Positions 1-7,114 of a stretch of DNA of 11,640 nucleotides are shown here, piece after piece. Origin of the DNA: an uncultured Bacilli bacterium. GTDB lineage: Bacteria; Bacillota_I; Bacilli_A; RF39; UBA660. Positions within the stretch are counted from its first letter, which is position 1. Every line of letters starts with the position of its first letter. Below the pieces are notes generated by a model. It was not told where the DNA came from and ran no database searches. It saw nothing but the letters and a program-made list of their open reading frames with translations. The stretch spans positions 1 to 11,640 of the forward strand of contig CAKOLP010000014.1 in NCBI GenBank assembly GCA_934096025.1, in the 5' to 3' direction. Position numbers and translations under genes: made by a program.

Positions 1-3000
1 CCCCAGTACGTCCATCATAAAGAGTTACTTTACCATCCGGAGCCATACCAGCTTCAGCCATTTCTTCTGATATATCATCCCATGTTGCACTATCAAATAC
101 TGGTGTTGCATAATGAACACCTAGTTTTTTACCTGCCATACCTAAGTGTAATTCTAAGATTTGACCAATGTTCATACGAGATGGAACCCCAAGTGGATTA
201 AGCATAACATCTACCGGACGACCATCTGGTAAATATGGCATATCTTCTTCTGGTAAAATAAGTGAAATAACCCCTTTATTACCATGACGACCTGACATCT
301 TATCCCCAACTTGAATCTTTCTCTTTTGAATTATATATACACGAATAATTTTTGAAACACCTGCAGGTAATTCATCACTGTTTTCTTTTGTATAAACTTT
401 AACATCATGAACGAATCCACCAGCACCATGTTCTACTCTTAGGGAAGTATCTCTTACTTCTCTTGTTTTTTCACCAAAAATAGCATGTAATAGTTTTTCT
501 TCACTAGTTAATTCTTGAACACCTTTCGGAGTTACTTTACCTACAAGGATATCGCCCTCTCTTACTTCCGTACCAATTTTAATGATACCATCAGCATCTA
601 AGTTTTTACGAGCATCTTCCCCGACATTTGGAATATCTCTAGTTATTTCTTCAGGTCCTAACTTCGTATCCCGACAATCAATATCATAATGTGATATATG
701 AAGTGATGTATAAACATCATCTTTTACAAGTCTTTCATTTAATATAACAGCATCTTCATAATTATATCCATTATATGTCATGAATGCTACAGTTAAGTTT
801 TTACCTAAAGCAAGTTCACCTTTTTCTGTTGATGGTCCATCAGCAATTACTTGATTACGATGAACTTGATCTCCTTTTTTAACTAAAGGATGATGATTTA
901 TACAACTAGATGCATTACTTCGTTCATAATTTGCTAAATGATATGTATCTTTGCCATTTAATGTCTTTACTACAATTTGTAATCCATCAGCATATTCAAC
1001 TACACCATCAGCTTTACAAACAATTGTTGAACCAGAATCTCTAGCGGCAATATATTCTACACCAGTACCTACGATTGGAGCTTCTGCTTCAAGTAATGGC
1101 ACTGCTTGCCGTTGCATATTTGCACCCATTAATGTTCTATGAGCATCGTCGAATTCCAAGAAAGGAATACAACTTGTTGTAACTGCAACAACTTGACTCG
1201 GAGCAACGTCCATAAAATCGACATTTTCTCTTTTTACATAAACAGTATCGCCATTAACCCGTACTACTACTTCATCATCAACAATTCTTTTGTTTTCATC
1301 TAATTTAACAGCAGCTTGACTAATAGCATGACCTCTTTCTTCATCAGCAGTCATATAAACTACTTCATCAGTAACTATTCCATCTTTAACTTTATGATAT
1401 GGTGTCATAATAAAACCATATTCATTTATCTTTGCATATCCTGCTAAAGAAGTAATTAACCCGATATTTTGTCCTTCCGGAGATTCTATCGGACAAATAC
1501 GACCATAGTGAGACGCATTAACGTCACGAACGTCCATTCCAGCACGGTCTCTTGATAACCCTCCAGGCCCAAGGCTTGATAATCTTCTTTTATCAGTAAG
1601 CTCAGCTATTGGATTAATTTGATCCATGAATTTTGATAACTGACTTGAACCAAAGAATTCTTTTAAAGCAGCCGTAACCGGTCTTATATTAATAAGTGTC
1701 TTAGGTGTAACTGTTTCAATTTCTTGAGTAGTCATTCTTTCACGGATTACTCTTTCCATTCTAGACATACCAGTTCTAAATTGATTTTGAATAAGTTCCC
1801 CAACTTGACGAACACGTCTATTTCCTAAGTTATCAATTTCATCTTCTACCCCAATATTTGCATGTAAATTAATATAATAACTTAAAGAGGCATAAATATC
1901 TGGAATAGTTAATCTTCTTACATCAACACTTGGATCTATACCAATAATATTAATAGTTTTCTTACTATCCATCGGATCTACAACTTTAACAACTTGAATA
2001 TTTTTATAATCATCTAATTCTTCATTAATTAAAGCTTCTTTTAAATTTAATCCCTCATTAAATAATGGTTTTAATTCTTCTAATAGTTCTTTAGTAATAA
2101 CACTTCCAGCCTCAGCCACTACTTTATCATTACTAATTAAACTTTCTGCTAAAGTAAGTCCCTCTAATCTATCAATAATATTTAGCTTTTTATTAAATTT
2201 ATATCTTCCTACTTTTGCTAAATCATAACGGAATCTGTCAAAGAATCTTGTTACTAATTGATTTTTAGATGAATCTAATGTTGCAGGTTCCCCTGGTCTT
2301 AATTTTTCATAAATTTCAATTAATGCTTCATCTGTATTATTAGAACTATCTTTTTCTAAAGTATTCTTAATATAATCATTATCTCCGAAAAGATTAATTA
2401 TATCTTCATCACTAGATAACCCTAAAGCTCTAAGTAACGTTGTTACTGTTACTTTTCTTGTTCTATCAATTCTTACATATAAAACATCACGAGCATCAGT
2501 TTCATATTCTAGCCATGTACCTTTATTAGGAATTAATTCTCCCCCAATAATATGACGTCCATTTTTATCTATTTCTTTTTTGAAATAAACACTTGGACTT
2601 CTAACTAACTGAGAAACAATAACTCTTTCTGCCCCATTTATAATAAATGTTCCAGCTTCGGTCATTAAAGGCATATCCCCTAGGAATATAGTTTGCTCTT
2701 TAACTTCCCCAGTTTCATGAATAAACAAGCGAGCTTCCACTTTTAATGGTGCTGCATAGTTTACCATTCTTTCCTTTGCTTCTTTTATTGAATATCTTGG
2801 AGAATCAAAATAATAATCCCCAAATTCCAAAGATATATTTCCTGTAAAACTTTCCACGGGAAATAAATCTTCAAAAACTTCCTTAATTCCATTTTCTAAG
2901 AAGTTTTGGTAAGATTTCTTTTGTACTTCCAATAAGTCATTCAATTCTAATACATTATTAGTTTTTGAAAAACTTCTTCTTTCACGATAGTCACCAAATT

Positions 3001-3019
3001 TTTTTAACTTATAAGCCAC
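1..3019 (-). CDS. rpoB: DNA-directed RNA polymerase subunit beta (partial, C-terminus beyond left edge)
   Basis: Beta subunit of the core RNA polymerase, which forms half of the active-site cleft and the rifampicin pocket. I translated the minus strand from GTG at 3019; the frame stays open to position 1, giving about 1006 residues. Firmicutes RpoB is usually near 1180-1200, so the last ~15-20% (and presumably rpoC) lies outside. The start reads V/M-AYKLKKFGDYRERRSF, with SD GGGGTGAT at 3023-3030 ending a few bases before GTG; an ATG a little upstream (3032) stops at once. Family blocks seen: FIINGAERVIVSQLVRSP (beta lobe/fork region), EFFGSSQLSKFMDQINP and ELTDKRRLSSLGPGGL (rifampicin region, residues about 455-487), HYGRICPIESPEGQNIGLI, and GDKMSGRHGNKGV with its active-site lysines (about residue 905). 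Position 513 (E. coli numbering) is Lys and 526 is Asp, both unusual; see findings. Upstream is the YbxB-like methyltransferase, as in other Firmicutes, but rpoB has its own strong promoter. Confidence 0.97.
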   Translation of the reverse strand, partial: MAYKLKKFGDYRERRSFSKTNNVLELNDLLEVQKKSYQNFLENGIKEVFEDLFPVESFTGNISLEFGDYYFDSPRYSIKEAKERMVNYAAPLKVEARLFIHETGEVKEQTIFLGDMPLMTEAGTFIINGAERVIVSQLVRSPSVYFKKEIDKNGRHIIGGELIPNKGTWLEYETDARDVLYVRIDRTRKVTVTTLLRALGLSSDEDIINLFGDNDYIKNTLEKDSSNNTDEALIEIYEKLRPGEPATLDSSKNQLVTRFFDRFRYDLAKVGRYKFNKKLNIIDRLEGLTLAESLISNDKVVAEAGSVITKELLEELKPLFNEGLNLKEALINEELDDYKNIQVVKVVDPMDSKKTINIIGIDPSVDVRRLTIPDIYASLSYYINLHANIGVEDEIDNLGNRRVRQVGELIQNQFRTGMSRMERVIRERMTTQEIETVTPKTLINIRPVTAALKEFFGSSQLSKFMDQINPIAELTDKRRLSSLGPGGLSRDRAGMDVRDVNASHYGRICPIESPEGQNIGLITSLAGYAKINEYGFIMTPYHKVKDGIVTDEVVYMTADEERGHAISQAAVKLDENKRIVDDEVVVRVNGDTVYVKRENVDFMDVAPSQVVAVTTSCIPFLEFDDAHRTLMGANMQRQAVPLLEAEAPIVGTGVEYIAARDSGSTIVCKADGVVEYADGLQIVVKTLNGKDTYHLANYERSNASSCINHHPLVKKGDQVHRNQVIADGPSTEKGELALGKNLTVAFMTYNGYNYEDAVILNERLVKDDVYTSLHISHYDIDCRDTKLGPEEITRDIPNVGEDARKNLDADGIIKIGTEVREGDILVGKVTPKGVQELTSEEKLLHAIFGEKTREVRDTSLRVEHGAGGFVHDVKVYTKENSDELPAGVSKIIRVYIIQKRKIQVGDKMSGRHGNKGVISLILPEEDMPYLPDGRPVDVMLNPLGVPSRMNIGQILELHLGMAGKKLGVHYATPVFDSATWDDISEEMAEAGMAPDGKVTLYDGRTG

Positions 3020-3060
3020 GATATCACCCCATACACAATTATTTTTAGACTATTTTTTTG

Positions 3061-3080
3061 TATTTTTTTATAAAAAAATA
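3061..3080. repeat. AT-only perfect palindrome in the rpoB leader
   Basis: A 20-bp perfect palindrome made only of A and T, with arms TATTTTTTTA and TAAAAAAATA. It lies within the predicted rpoB leader, about 40 nt before the start codon. In RNA it could fold into a weak A-U hairpin. It lacks the GC-rich stem of an intrinsic terminator, so I would not call it one. It may simply reflect the low-GC background. Confidence 0.4.
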
Positions 3081-3099
3081 AATACGCCACCAATTTAAA

Positions 3100-3128
3100 A
3101 TTTTAAAGCCAAATTAAAGATTTGTCAA
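3100..3128 (-). promoter_or_regulatory. sigma-A-type promoter of rpoB
   Basis: Minus strand: -35 TTGACA (3123-3128, perfect consensus), a 17-bp spacer and -10 TAAAAT (3100-3105, 5 of 6). The -35 overlaps the TGA stop of the upstream methyltransferase gene (3127-3125). The predicted transcript starts near 3093, giving an rpoB leader of about 75 nt. The promoter explains how rpoB can be expressed independently of the gene before it. Prediction from sequence only. Confidence 0.7.
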
Positions 3129-3721
3129 TCTATTTTTGCTTTAAAAATATAAAATCCTTTACTTTTCGTAACAATATCTATATTATAACACTCCATTAAT
3201 ATTTTTTTTGTCGATTTTGCACCTTGGTCTTTATTTATTACAAACCATAGCTCACCATTATCCAAAAGATACTTTTTGGCATCTTGCAAAATATTTAAAA
3301 CAACTTCTTTACCAGCCCTAATCGGTGGATTAGTAATTATATAATCATATTTATTTTTTACCATTTCATAAGCATTACTTTCATAAGCTAAACCTTTAAT
3401 ACCATTTTCTTTAATATTCCTACTACATAAATGTAATGCCCTTTTATTAACATCAATAAATTCAACTTCCGAATTTAACACTCGTCCCGCAACAATCCCC
3501 ATAAATCCATAGCCACAGCCTACATCTAATATTTTTTTGTGATTCTCGTTTTTATGTGCATCCAAAAAAGCCTCTATAAGTAACCTAGATGCAAAATCTA
3601 TTTTATTCTTGGCAAATACGCCATTATCACTCCAAAAAGAAAAATCCCAATCCGCATACTTATATTCAAGCTTTCTCAATTCACTTTTTAAATTTTCATC
3701 GTTAGTAAAATAATGTCCCAA
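3125..3721 (-). CDS. ybxB: YbxB/RsmC-like class I SAM-dependent methyltransferase
   Basis: Cytoplasmic methyltransferase of the RsmC/YbxB type, presumed by family to methylate guanine in 16S rRNA; the substrate here is inferred. From the TTG start it has 198 residues, matching the ~200 of Bacillus YbxB. The N-terminal half carries DFSFWSDNGVFAKNKIDFASRLL (residues 26-48). SAM motif I is ILDVGCGYG (64-72), the acidic motif II is FIDVN (88-92), and the catalytic NPPIRAG is at 131-137, followed by GELWFVINKDQGA. Start choice: the frame opens at ATG 3748, but that ATG has no SD and coincides with the predicted transcription start. TTG at 3721 has AAAAGGGG nine bases upstream and gives MGHYFTND, which aligns with the Bacillus N-terminus. 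The ATG remains an alternative (207 residues). Gene order ybxB-rpoB is typical of Firmicutes, but rplJ-rplL are not upstream here. Confidence 0.9.
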   Translation of the reverse strand: MGHYFTNDENLKSELRKLEYKYADWDFSFWSDNGVFAKNKIDFASRLLIEAFLDAHKNENHKKILDVGCGYGFMGIVAGRVLNSEVEFIDVNKRALHLCSRNIKENGIKGLAYESNAYEMVKNKYDYIITNPPIRAGKEVVLNILQDAKKYLLDNGELWFVINKDQGAKSTKKILMECYNIDIVTKSKGFYIFKAKID

Positions 3722-3754
3722 AGGCCCAGTCCCCTTTTCATATAACATAATTTA

Positions 3755-3783
3755 AGTATACTAAAAAAACCGTTCAAGGTCAA
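3755..3783 (-). promoter_or_regulatory. sigma-A-type promoter of the ybxB-like gene, nested in a terminator
   Basis: Minus strand: -35 TTGACC (3778-3783), exactly 17 bp, -10 TATACT (3755-3760). The expected transcription start falls at about 3748, on the upstream ATG, which supports TTG 3721 as the real start. The -35 sits in the loop of the preceding gene's terminator hairpin, and the spacer holds the hairpin's 3' arm and U-tract, so the two signals share the same bases. Confidence 0.6.
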
Positions 3784-3797
3784 TTGTTTTTGAACAG
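3763..3797 (-). terminator. intrinsic terminator of the membrane protein gene
   Basis: Minus-strand RNA: CUGUUCAA, a 12-nt loop, then UUGAACGG, giving an 8-bp stem with one G-U pair (3770-3777 pairing with 3790-3797), followed directly by seven U (3769-3763). It lies about 50 nt after the TAG stop of the membrane protein gene. It overlaps the next gene's promoter. Confidence 0.7.
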
Positions 3798-3848
3798 TTT
3801 TCGAATTTAAAAACAAGCAATTTATCCCTAGTTTTTAAAGTATTCTAT

Positions 3849-4901
3849 CTACTTTAATTCCAACTCGCAAATATCTTTTGTTATCTTAAAACTCTTATTA
3901 ACAACTATTTTTTTATCATTACAATCAAGTAATTTAAATTTATCTAATATATAATACTTTGCTATTTCTTGTTCTTCCTCATCTTTTATTGTCTCATATG
4001 ATACATTTTTAATTAAATCAGCCCATGTAAATCTATTATCCGTTAATAAATAACTTAACTCATATATATTATCACTATCATATTTTACATTTACAGAATT
4101 AATTCCATAATAGTAATAATTTTTATCTTTAACTAAATTAGTTAATTCTTTTTTATCGCTATTTACTATCTCAAAACTATATTCTTTATATAATGAACTC
4201 GGTATTAACACAGTATCTTTCAAAATAATTGTATAACCCTCATTTGTTTTTTTAAGCTCACTTACTCGCCCTACAACATTAATATAATCATAAATTCTAT
4301 ATCTACTTAAATCTTCATTAGTTTTTACGTCTAAAATATAATTCAAATTAAAAGAAACATTACCATTTAAACTATTTTCATTTTTACTATATAAAGCAAG
4401 TTCTATACTGTCATTCCCTATTATTTTACTAATCTTCCCGGTTATATTAATAAACATATTTTTGTATTCTTTATATTTTTCACTCGCTTCGCTTAATAAC
4501 TCATTTACATTAACTTGTTTTAAATCATCACTACTACAAGCATAATTCAATTTATACCCTTGATCAAATACTCTTTTATCTTTGCAGTCATATACACGAT
4601 AAGAAAAACTATTATATGTAGAAATACTTTTGCTACTATCAACCACATAAGCATATATTGGAACCCTACTTCTATTTTTAACCAAAAAATAATCTACACC
4701 ATAAGAAGCAAGCAGTAACACCAAGCCCAACACTACACCTAAAGCAATATTTTCTTTTTTAATTACTTGCAAACTAACTACGATTATCAAAATACCCACA
4801 ATAACACTTACTAATCTTAATATATTATAACTATTTAAAAAATAAGGACTAAGTAAAAATACTAAACCTATCCCCCAAAATATAACCAATCTCTTTTGCA
4901 T
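3849..4901 (-). CDS. conserved-looking membrane protein of unknown function, three N-terminal TM helices and extracytoplasmic domain
   Basis: I do not recognise a characterised homologue. The 350 residues begin with three hydrophobic helices (about 4-22, 27-47 and 51-73), with no lipobox or cleavable-looking signal. A mostly hydrophilic ~275-residue region follows, rich in Tyr, Lys, Asn and Ser. Two stretches look like beta strands of an OB-type fold (tRNA_anti-like): INITGKISKIIGNDSIELAL around 152-171 and INVVGRVSELKK followed by GYTIILKDTVLI around 206-233. That fold assignment is inference. Cysteines occur in DCKDKR, YACSSD, LLDCND and KDICEL and could form disulfides if the domain is outside the cell. 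The start is ATG 4901 with a strong SD, AAGAGGAGGT at 4907-4916. The gene has its own promoter and terminator, so it is a single-gene unit between HU and ybxB. Confidence 0.75.
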   Translation of the reverse strand: MQKRLVIFWGIGLVFLLSPYFLNSYNILRLVSVIVGILIIVVSLQVIKKENIALGVVLGLVLLLASYGVDYFLVKNRSRVPIYAYVVDSSKSISTYNSFSYRVYDCKDKRVFDQGYKLNYACSSDDLKQVNVNELLSEASEKYKEYKNMFINITGKISKIIGNDSIELALYSKNENSLNGNVSFNLNYILDVKTNEDLSRYRIYDYINVVGRVSELKKTNEGYTIILKDTVLIPSSLYKEYSFEIVNSDKKELTNLVKDKNYYYYGINSVNVKYDSDNIYELSYLLTDNRFTWADLIKNVSYETIKDEEEQEIAKYYILDKFKLLDCNDKKIVVNKSFKITKDICELELK

Positions 4902-4965
4902 TTTTTACCTCCTCTTACTTTATTTTAAACAATAATATTGATTTGTTACTTACTTTTCTAAAGAA

Positions 4966-4994
4966 ATTATAACATGACACCTATCTTATCACAA
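4966..4994 (-). promoter_or_regulatory. extended -10 promoter of the membrane protein gene
   Basis: Minus strand: -10 TATAAT (4966-4971, perfect) preceded by TGT, forming an extended -10 (TGnTATAAT). A weaker -35 TTGTGA (4989-4994) lies at 17 bp. The predicted start is near 4959, leaving a leader of about 58 nt before ATG 4901. Confidence 0.65.
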
Positions 4995-5030
4995 GGCAAA
5001 AGCCTCTATTTTCAAATTAAATTCACAAAC

Positions 5031-5058
5031 AAAAAAGACTGTCATCTTCACAACAGCC
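5031..5058 (-). terminator. intrinsic terminator of the HU gene
   Basis: Minus-strand RNA: GGCUGU (5058-5053), a 10-nt loop, ACAGUC (5042-5037), then six U (5036-5031). The flanking AAAAG upstream can extend the stem by pairing with the U-run. It lies about 15 nt after the HU stop codon and about 40 nt before the next gene's promoter. Confidence 0.75.
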
Positions 5059-5072
5059 CTTTTATGTATCAA

Positions 5073-5345
5073 TTAGTTTAAAGCTTCTTTTAATTTGCTT
5101 CCAGCTTTAAATGATGCAACAGTTTTAGCAGGAATTTTAATAGCTTCTTTTGTTAATGGATTAATTCCTTCTCTAGCTTCTCTTTTTTTAGCACTGAAAG
5201 TACCAAAACCAACTAAAGCAACTTTTCCATCTTTTTTAAGTCCAGCAGTAATACCTGCAATTGTAGCATCAAGTGCACGAGCAGCATCAGCTTTAGAAAG
5301 TCCAGCTTCGTTTGCAATTAATTCAACTAGTTCTGTTTTAGACAT
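5073..5345 (-). CDS. hup: nucleoid DNA-binding protein HU
   Basis: Small histone-like protein that binds and bends DNA as a homodimer and organises the nucleoid. The 90 residues match the family's usual length. Features: N-terminal helix-turn-helix base MSKTELVELIANEAGLSKADAARALD in the usual form, GFGTF at 46-50, and the DNA-binding arm around REGINPLT (58-65), including the conserved intercalating Pro at 63, then KIPA and FKAG near the C-terminus. The frame is open to an ATG at 5360, but that would make the ribosome binding site coding: GGGAGGT lies seven bases before ATG 5345, and MSKTEL matches the family N-terminus. It stands alone with its own terminator. HU next to NHEJ genes could be coincidence. 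Confidence 0.96.
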   Translation of the reverse strand: MSKTELVELIANEAGLSKADAARALDATIAGITAGLKKDGKVALVGFGTFSAKKREAREGINPLTKEAIKIPAKTVASFKAGSKLKEALN

Positions 5346-5374
5346 AATCTTACCTCCCATATAATTTTATAAGG

Positions 5375-5403
5375 ACACTAGCCTTACATATTAAGGTTAT
5401 CAA
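5375..5403 (-). promoter_or_regulatory. candidate HU promoter with an inverted repeat in its spacer
   Basis: Minus strand: -35 TTGATA (5398-5403, 5 of 6), 17 bp, weak -10 TAGTGT (5375-5380). This would give a leader of about 25 nt before ATG 5345. The spacer holds the inverted repeat CCTTA-5-TAAGG (5382-5396), a possible operator. A third copy, TAAGG, lies at 5370-5374. An alternative is -35 TTTACC with -10 TAATAT a little upstream. Weak evidence in so AT-rich a region. Confidence 0.35.
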
Positions 5404-5433
5404 AAAATATCGGTAAAATCAATAAATTTTTGC

Positions 5434-5452
5434 ACTTTTTTCGAAAAAAAGT
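5434..5452. repeat. A/T hairpin after the ligase gene
   Basis: Near-palindrome ACTTTTTT-CGA-AAAAAAGT (8-bp arms) starting five bases after the ligase stop codon. On the minus strand it is not followed by a run of U, so it is at best a weak terminator of the Ku-ligase transcript. Read-through into HU is possible. Confidence 0.35.
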
Positions 5453-5456
5453 TAAT

Positions 5457-6329
5457 TTAAGGAATAAATGGCTGTCTTAAAGCTCCGTTTTCGGTCTTTT
5501 CTAAGTATTTAACTAAGCATTTAACTACCGGAGCAACCAAAACTACATCTTTATCTTTAGTATAAATATTCTTTCCTTTTTTCTTCACAGTCTTGATAAT
5601 TTTATCAGCATTTTTTCTTTTCTTACTAATACTAACCTTGCCAACAAAACAAAAGCCAGTCTTTCTTTTTTCCCCCAGAAGCAAAACTAATATATATTCT
5701 TTTTCAATATAACCTAATACCCAAAAATAACCACTCTTATAATTCTTTATTTTTAACCAATAATCTGTTCTTTCATTTATCTCATAAGTACTATTAATAT
5801 CCTTAGCAATAATTCCCTCTAGATCTAGTCGTTTTACTTCTTTAAATAATTTATCGCCATTGCCAATTACATACTGAGCTTTAACAAAAATGCTACTATC
5901 CTCATATTTTGCTAAATACTCTTTTCTTTTTAAAAGTGGTAAATGAACTAAATCTTTTTTCTCGTATAAACAATCAAATGCTACAAACAACACCGGATTA
6001 GTTTCACTTAAGAACTCTATGGTTTTCTTATTTTTTAAATGCACTCTTTTTTGCAGTGAACTAAAACTTATTTTATTATCTTTAAATATTATTATTTCCC
6101 CATCAAAAATTACATTTTTCTTAATATTTTTACTGATATTTTTAAGCTCCGGAAACAAATTTGTAATATCTAGATTATTTCTACTTTTAACTACAACCTT
6201 ATCCCTACTAGCATAAACAATAGCTCTAATCCCATCAAACTTTACCTCATATAAATAATTCTTATCATTAAACGGTTCTTCTACTTCTTTTAAAAGCATC
6301 GGACCAAAATCAGTATCCCAAAGACTCAT
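5457..6329 (-). CDS. ligD: ATP-dependent DNA ligase, LigD ligase-domain type (NHEJ)
   Basis: Seals DNA nicks and ends using ATP, as the partner of Ku in bacterial non-homologous end joining. The 290 residues hold the full nucleotidyltransferase plus OB-fold. Motif I KFDGIR has the AMP-accepting lysine at Lys30, motif III FDGEI is at 75-79, IIIa FDCLY at 118-122, IV EGIIAK at 171-176 and V WLKIK at 191-195. The C-terminal LRQPFIP (284-290) matches the end of LigD ligase domains. The polymerase/primase and phosphoesterase domains of large LigD proteins are absent, and nothing in the window supplies them. Its ATG overlaps the Ku stop as ATGA (6326-6329), so the two are translationally coupled. 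The symbol is by domain similarity; 'LigC-like' would be equally defensible. Stop TAA. Confidence 0.93.
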   Translation of the reverse strand: MSLWDTDFGPMLLKEVEEPFNDKNYLYEVKFDGIRAIVYASRDKVVVKSRNNLDITNLFPELKNISKNIKKNVIFDGEIIIFKDNKISFSSLQKRVHLKNKKTIEFLSETNPVLFVAFDCLYEKKDLVHLPLLKRKEYLAKYEDSSIFVKAQYVIGNGDKLFKEVKRLDLEGIIAKDINSTYEINERTDYWLKIKNYKSGYFWVLGYIEKEYILVLLLGEKRKTGFCFVGKVSISKKRKNADKIIKTVKKKGKNIYTKDKDVVLVAPVVKCLVKYLEKTENGALRQPFIP

Positions 6330-7075
6330 TTCGCATTCTCCAAACTTTTTTCTAAAGCTTTCATTAAGTCATTTATTTTCTTGCTTGAAGTTACTTTTTT
6401 AGAGCTAACTTTTTTGCCCTTTAGTTTATTGTCAATGGCTTTTTTTATTCGATCTTGATATTCATCTTTATATTTTTCAGGTTCAAAGTGAGCTTTCATA
6501 CTCTCAATTAATTTTATAGCCAAATCCAATTCTTTACTTGTTGTCTTTAATTCGATATCATTATCAGGTATTTTTACTTCTTCATCAAAATATAACGTTG
6601 TAAATATAATGCCCTCATCAATAATCTTTAAAACACCATAATAAAACTTGGTACCTATCACTGTTTTAGCAATTGCAACCATTTTACTTTTCTTAAGTCC
6701 CTCGGCAAATAACTTATAAGCTTTAGACTTCCCCTCGGCTTCTAAAAAGTAACTTTTTTCATAAAACCACACAGGTATTTCAGCTTCTTTTACAAAGGAT
6801 ATTATTTCAATCTCTTTTTCACTAATGGGCTTTAAACTATTTAATTCTTCTTTGGTAAAAACTAAATAATCATCTTTTGCCACGCTATATCCTTTCACTA
6901 TATCTTTTTCTTTTAAATTTTTCTTACAATGAGGACAATACTTAATATAATTAATTCTATTTAAACACTTATTATGTAATTGATTAAAAGACGTATCATT
7001 ATTCCTAATTATAGGGTTCATCACAATAGGAATATTTACTAAAGCAAAAGAAATACTAGAATGTATATTAGGCAT
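6326..7075 (-). CDS. ku: Ku protein, DNA end-binding (NHEJ)
   Basis: Homodimeric ring that threads onto DNA double-strand ends and recruits the ligase. From ATG 7075 it has 249 residues, somewhat shorter than Bacillus YkoV (about 310) because it lacks the long variable C-terminal tail. Family blocks: SISFALVNIPI at 7-17, a Cys-rich segment LHNKCLNRINYIKYCPHCKK (Cys37, 47 and 50, possibly metal-binding), DIVKGYSV, IEIISFVKEAEIPVWFYEKSYFL and HFEPEKYKDEYQ near the C-terminus. The tail is Lys-rich (KGKKVSSKKVTSSKK), as in many bacterial Ku proteins, where it helps DNA binding. The frame opens at ATG 7087, but ATG 7075 has GGTGA five bases upstream and places SISF at the usual distance from Met. 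It overlaps the ligase by 4 nt and begins about 39 nt after the ATPase gene. Confidence 0.94.
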   Translation of the reverse strand: MPNIHSSISFALVNIPIVMNPIIRNNDTSFNQLHNKCLNRINYIKYCPHCKKNLKEKDIVKGYSVAKDDYLVFTKEELNSLKPISEKEIEIISFVKEAEIPVWFYEKSYFLEAEGKSKAYKLFAEGLKKSKMVAIAKTVIGTKFYYGVLKIIDEGIIFTTLYFDEEVKIPDNDIELKTTSKELDLAIKLIESMKAHFEPEKYKDEYQDRIKKAIDNKLKGKKVSSKKVTSSKKINDLMKALEKSLENAK

Positions 7076-7114
7076 AAGCTTCACCATTTTCTAGTATTTC
7101 AATTTTTTTATTTT

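Noticed and set aside
951..1142. Plus-strand ORF within rpoB
   Set aside because: Antisense shadow of a strongly conserved part of rpoB.
3125..3127. Mycoplasma-type code with TGA as Trp
   Set aside because: TGA ends the ybxB-like and Ku genes at the normal family lengths, and Trp is encoded by TGG throughout.
4994..5005. AGGC-AAAA-GCCT hairpin near the membrane gene promoter
   Set aside because: Only a 4-bp stem and no T-tract; it overlaps the -35 by one or two bases and is probably chance.
5095..5364. Plus-strand ORF antisense to HU
   Set aside because: Shadow of the real HU gene, with no ribosome binding site or family resemblance.
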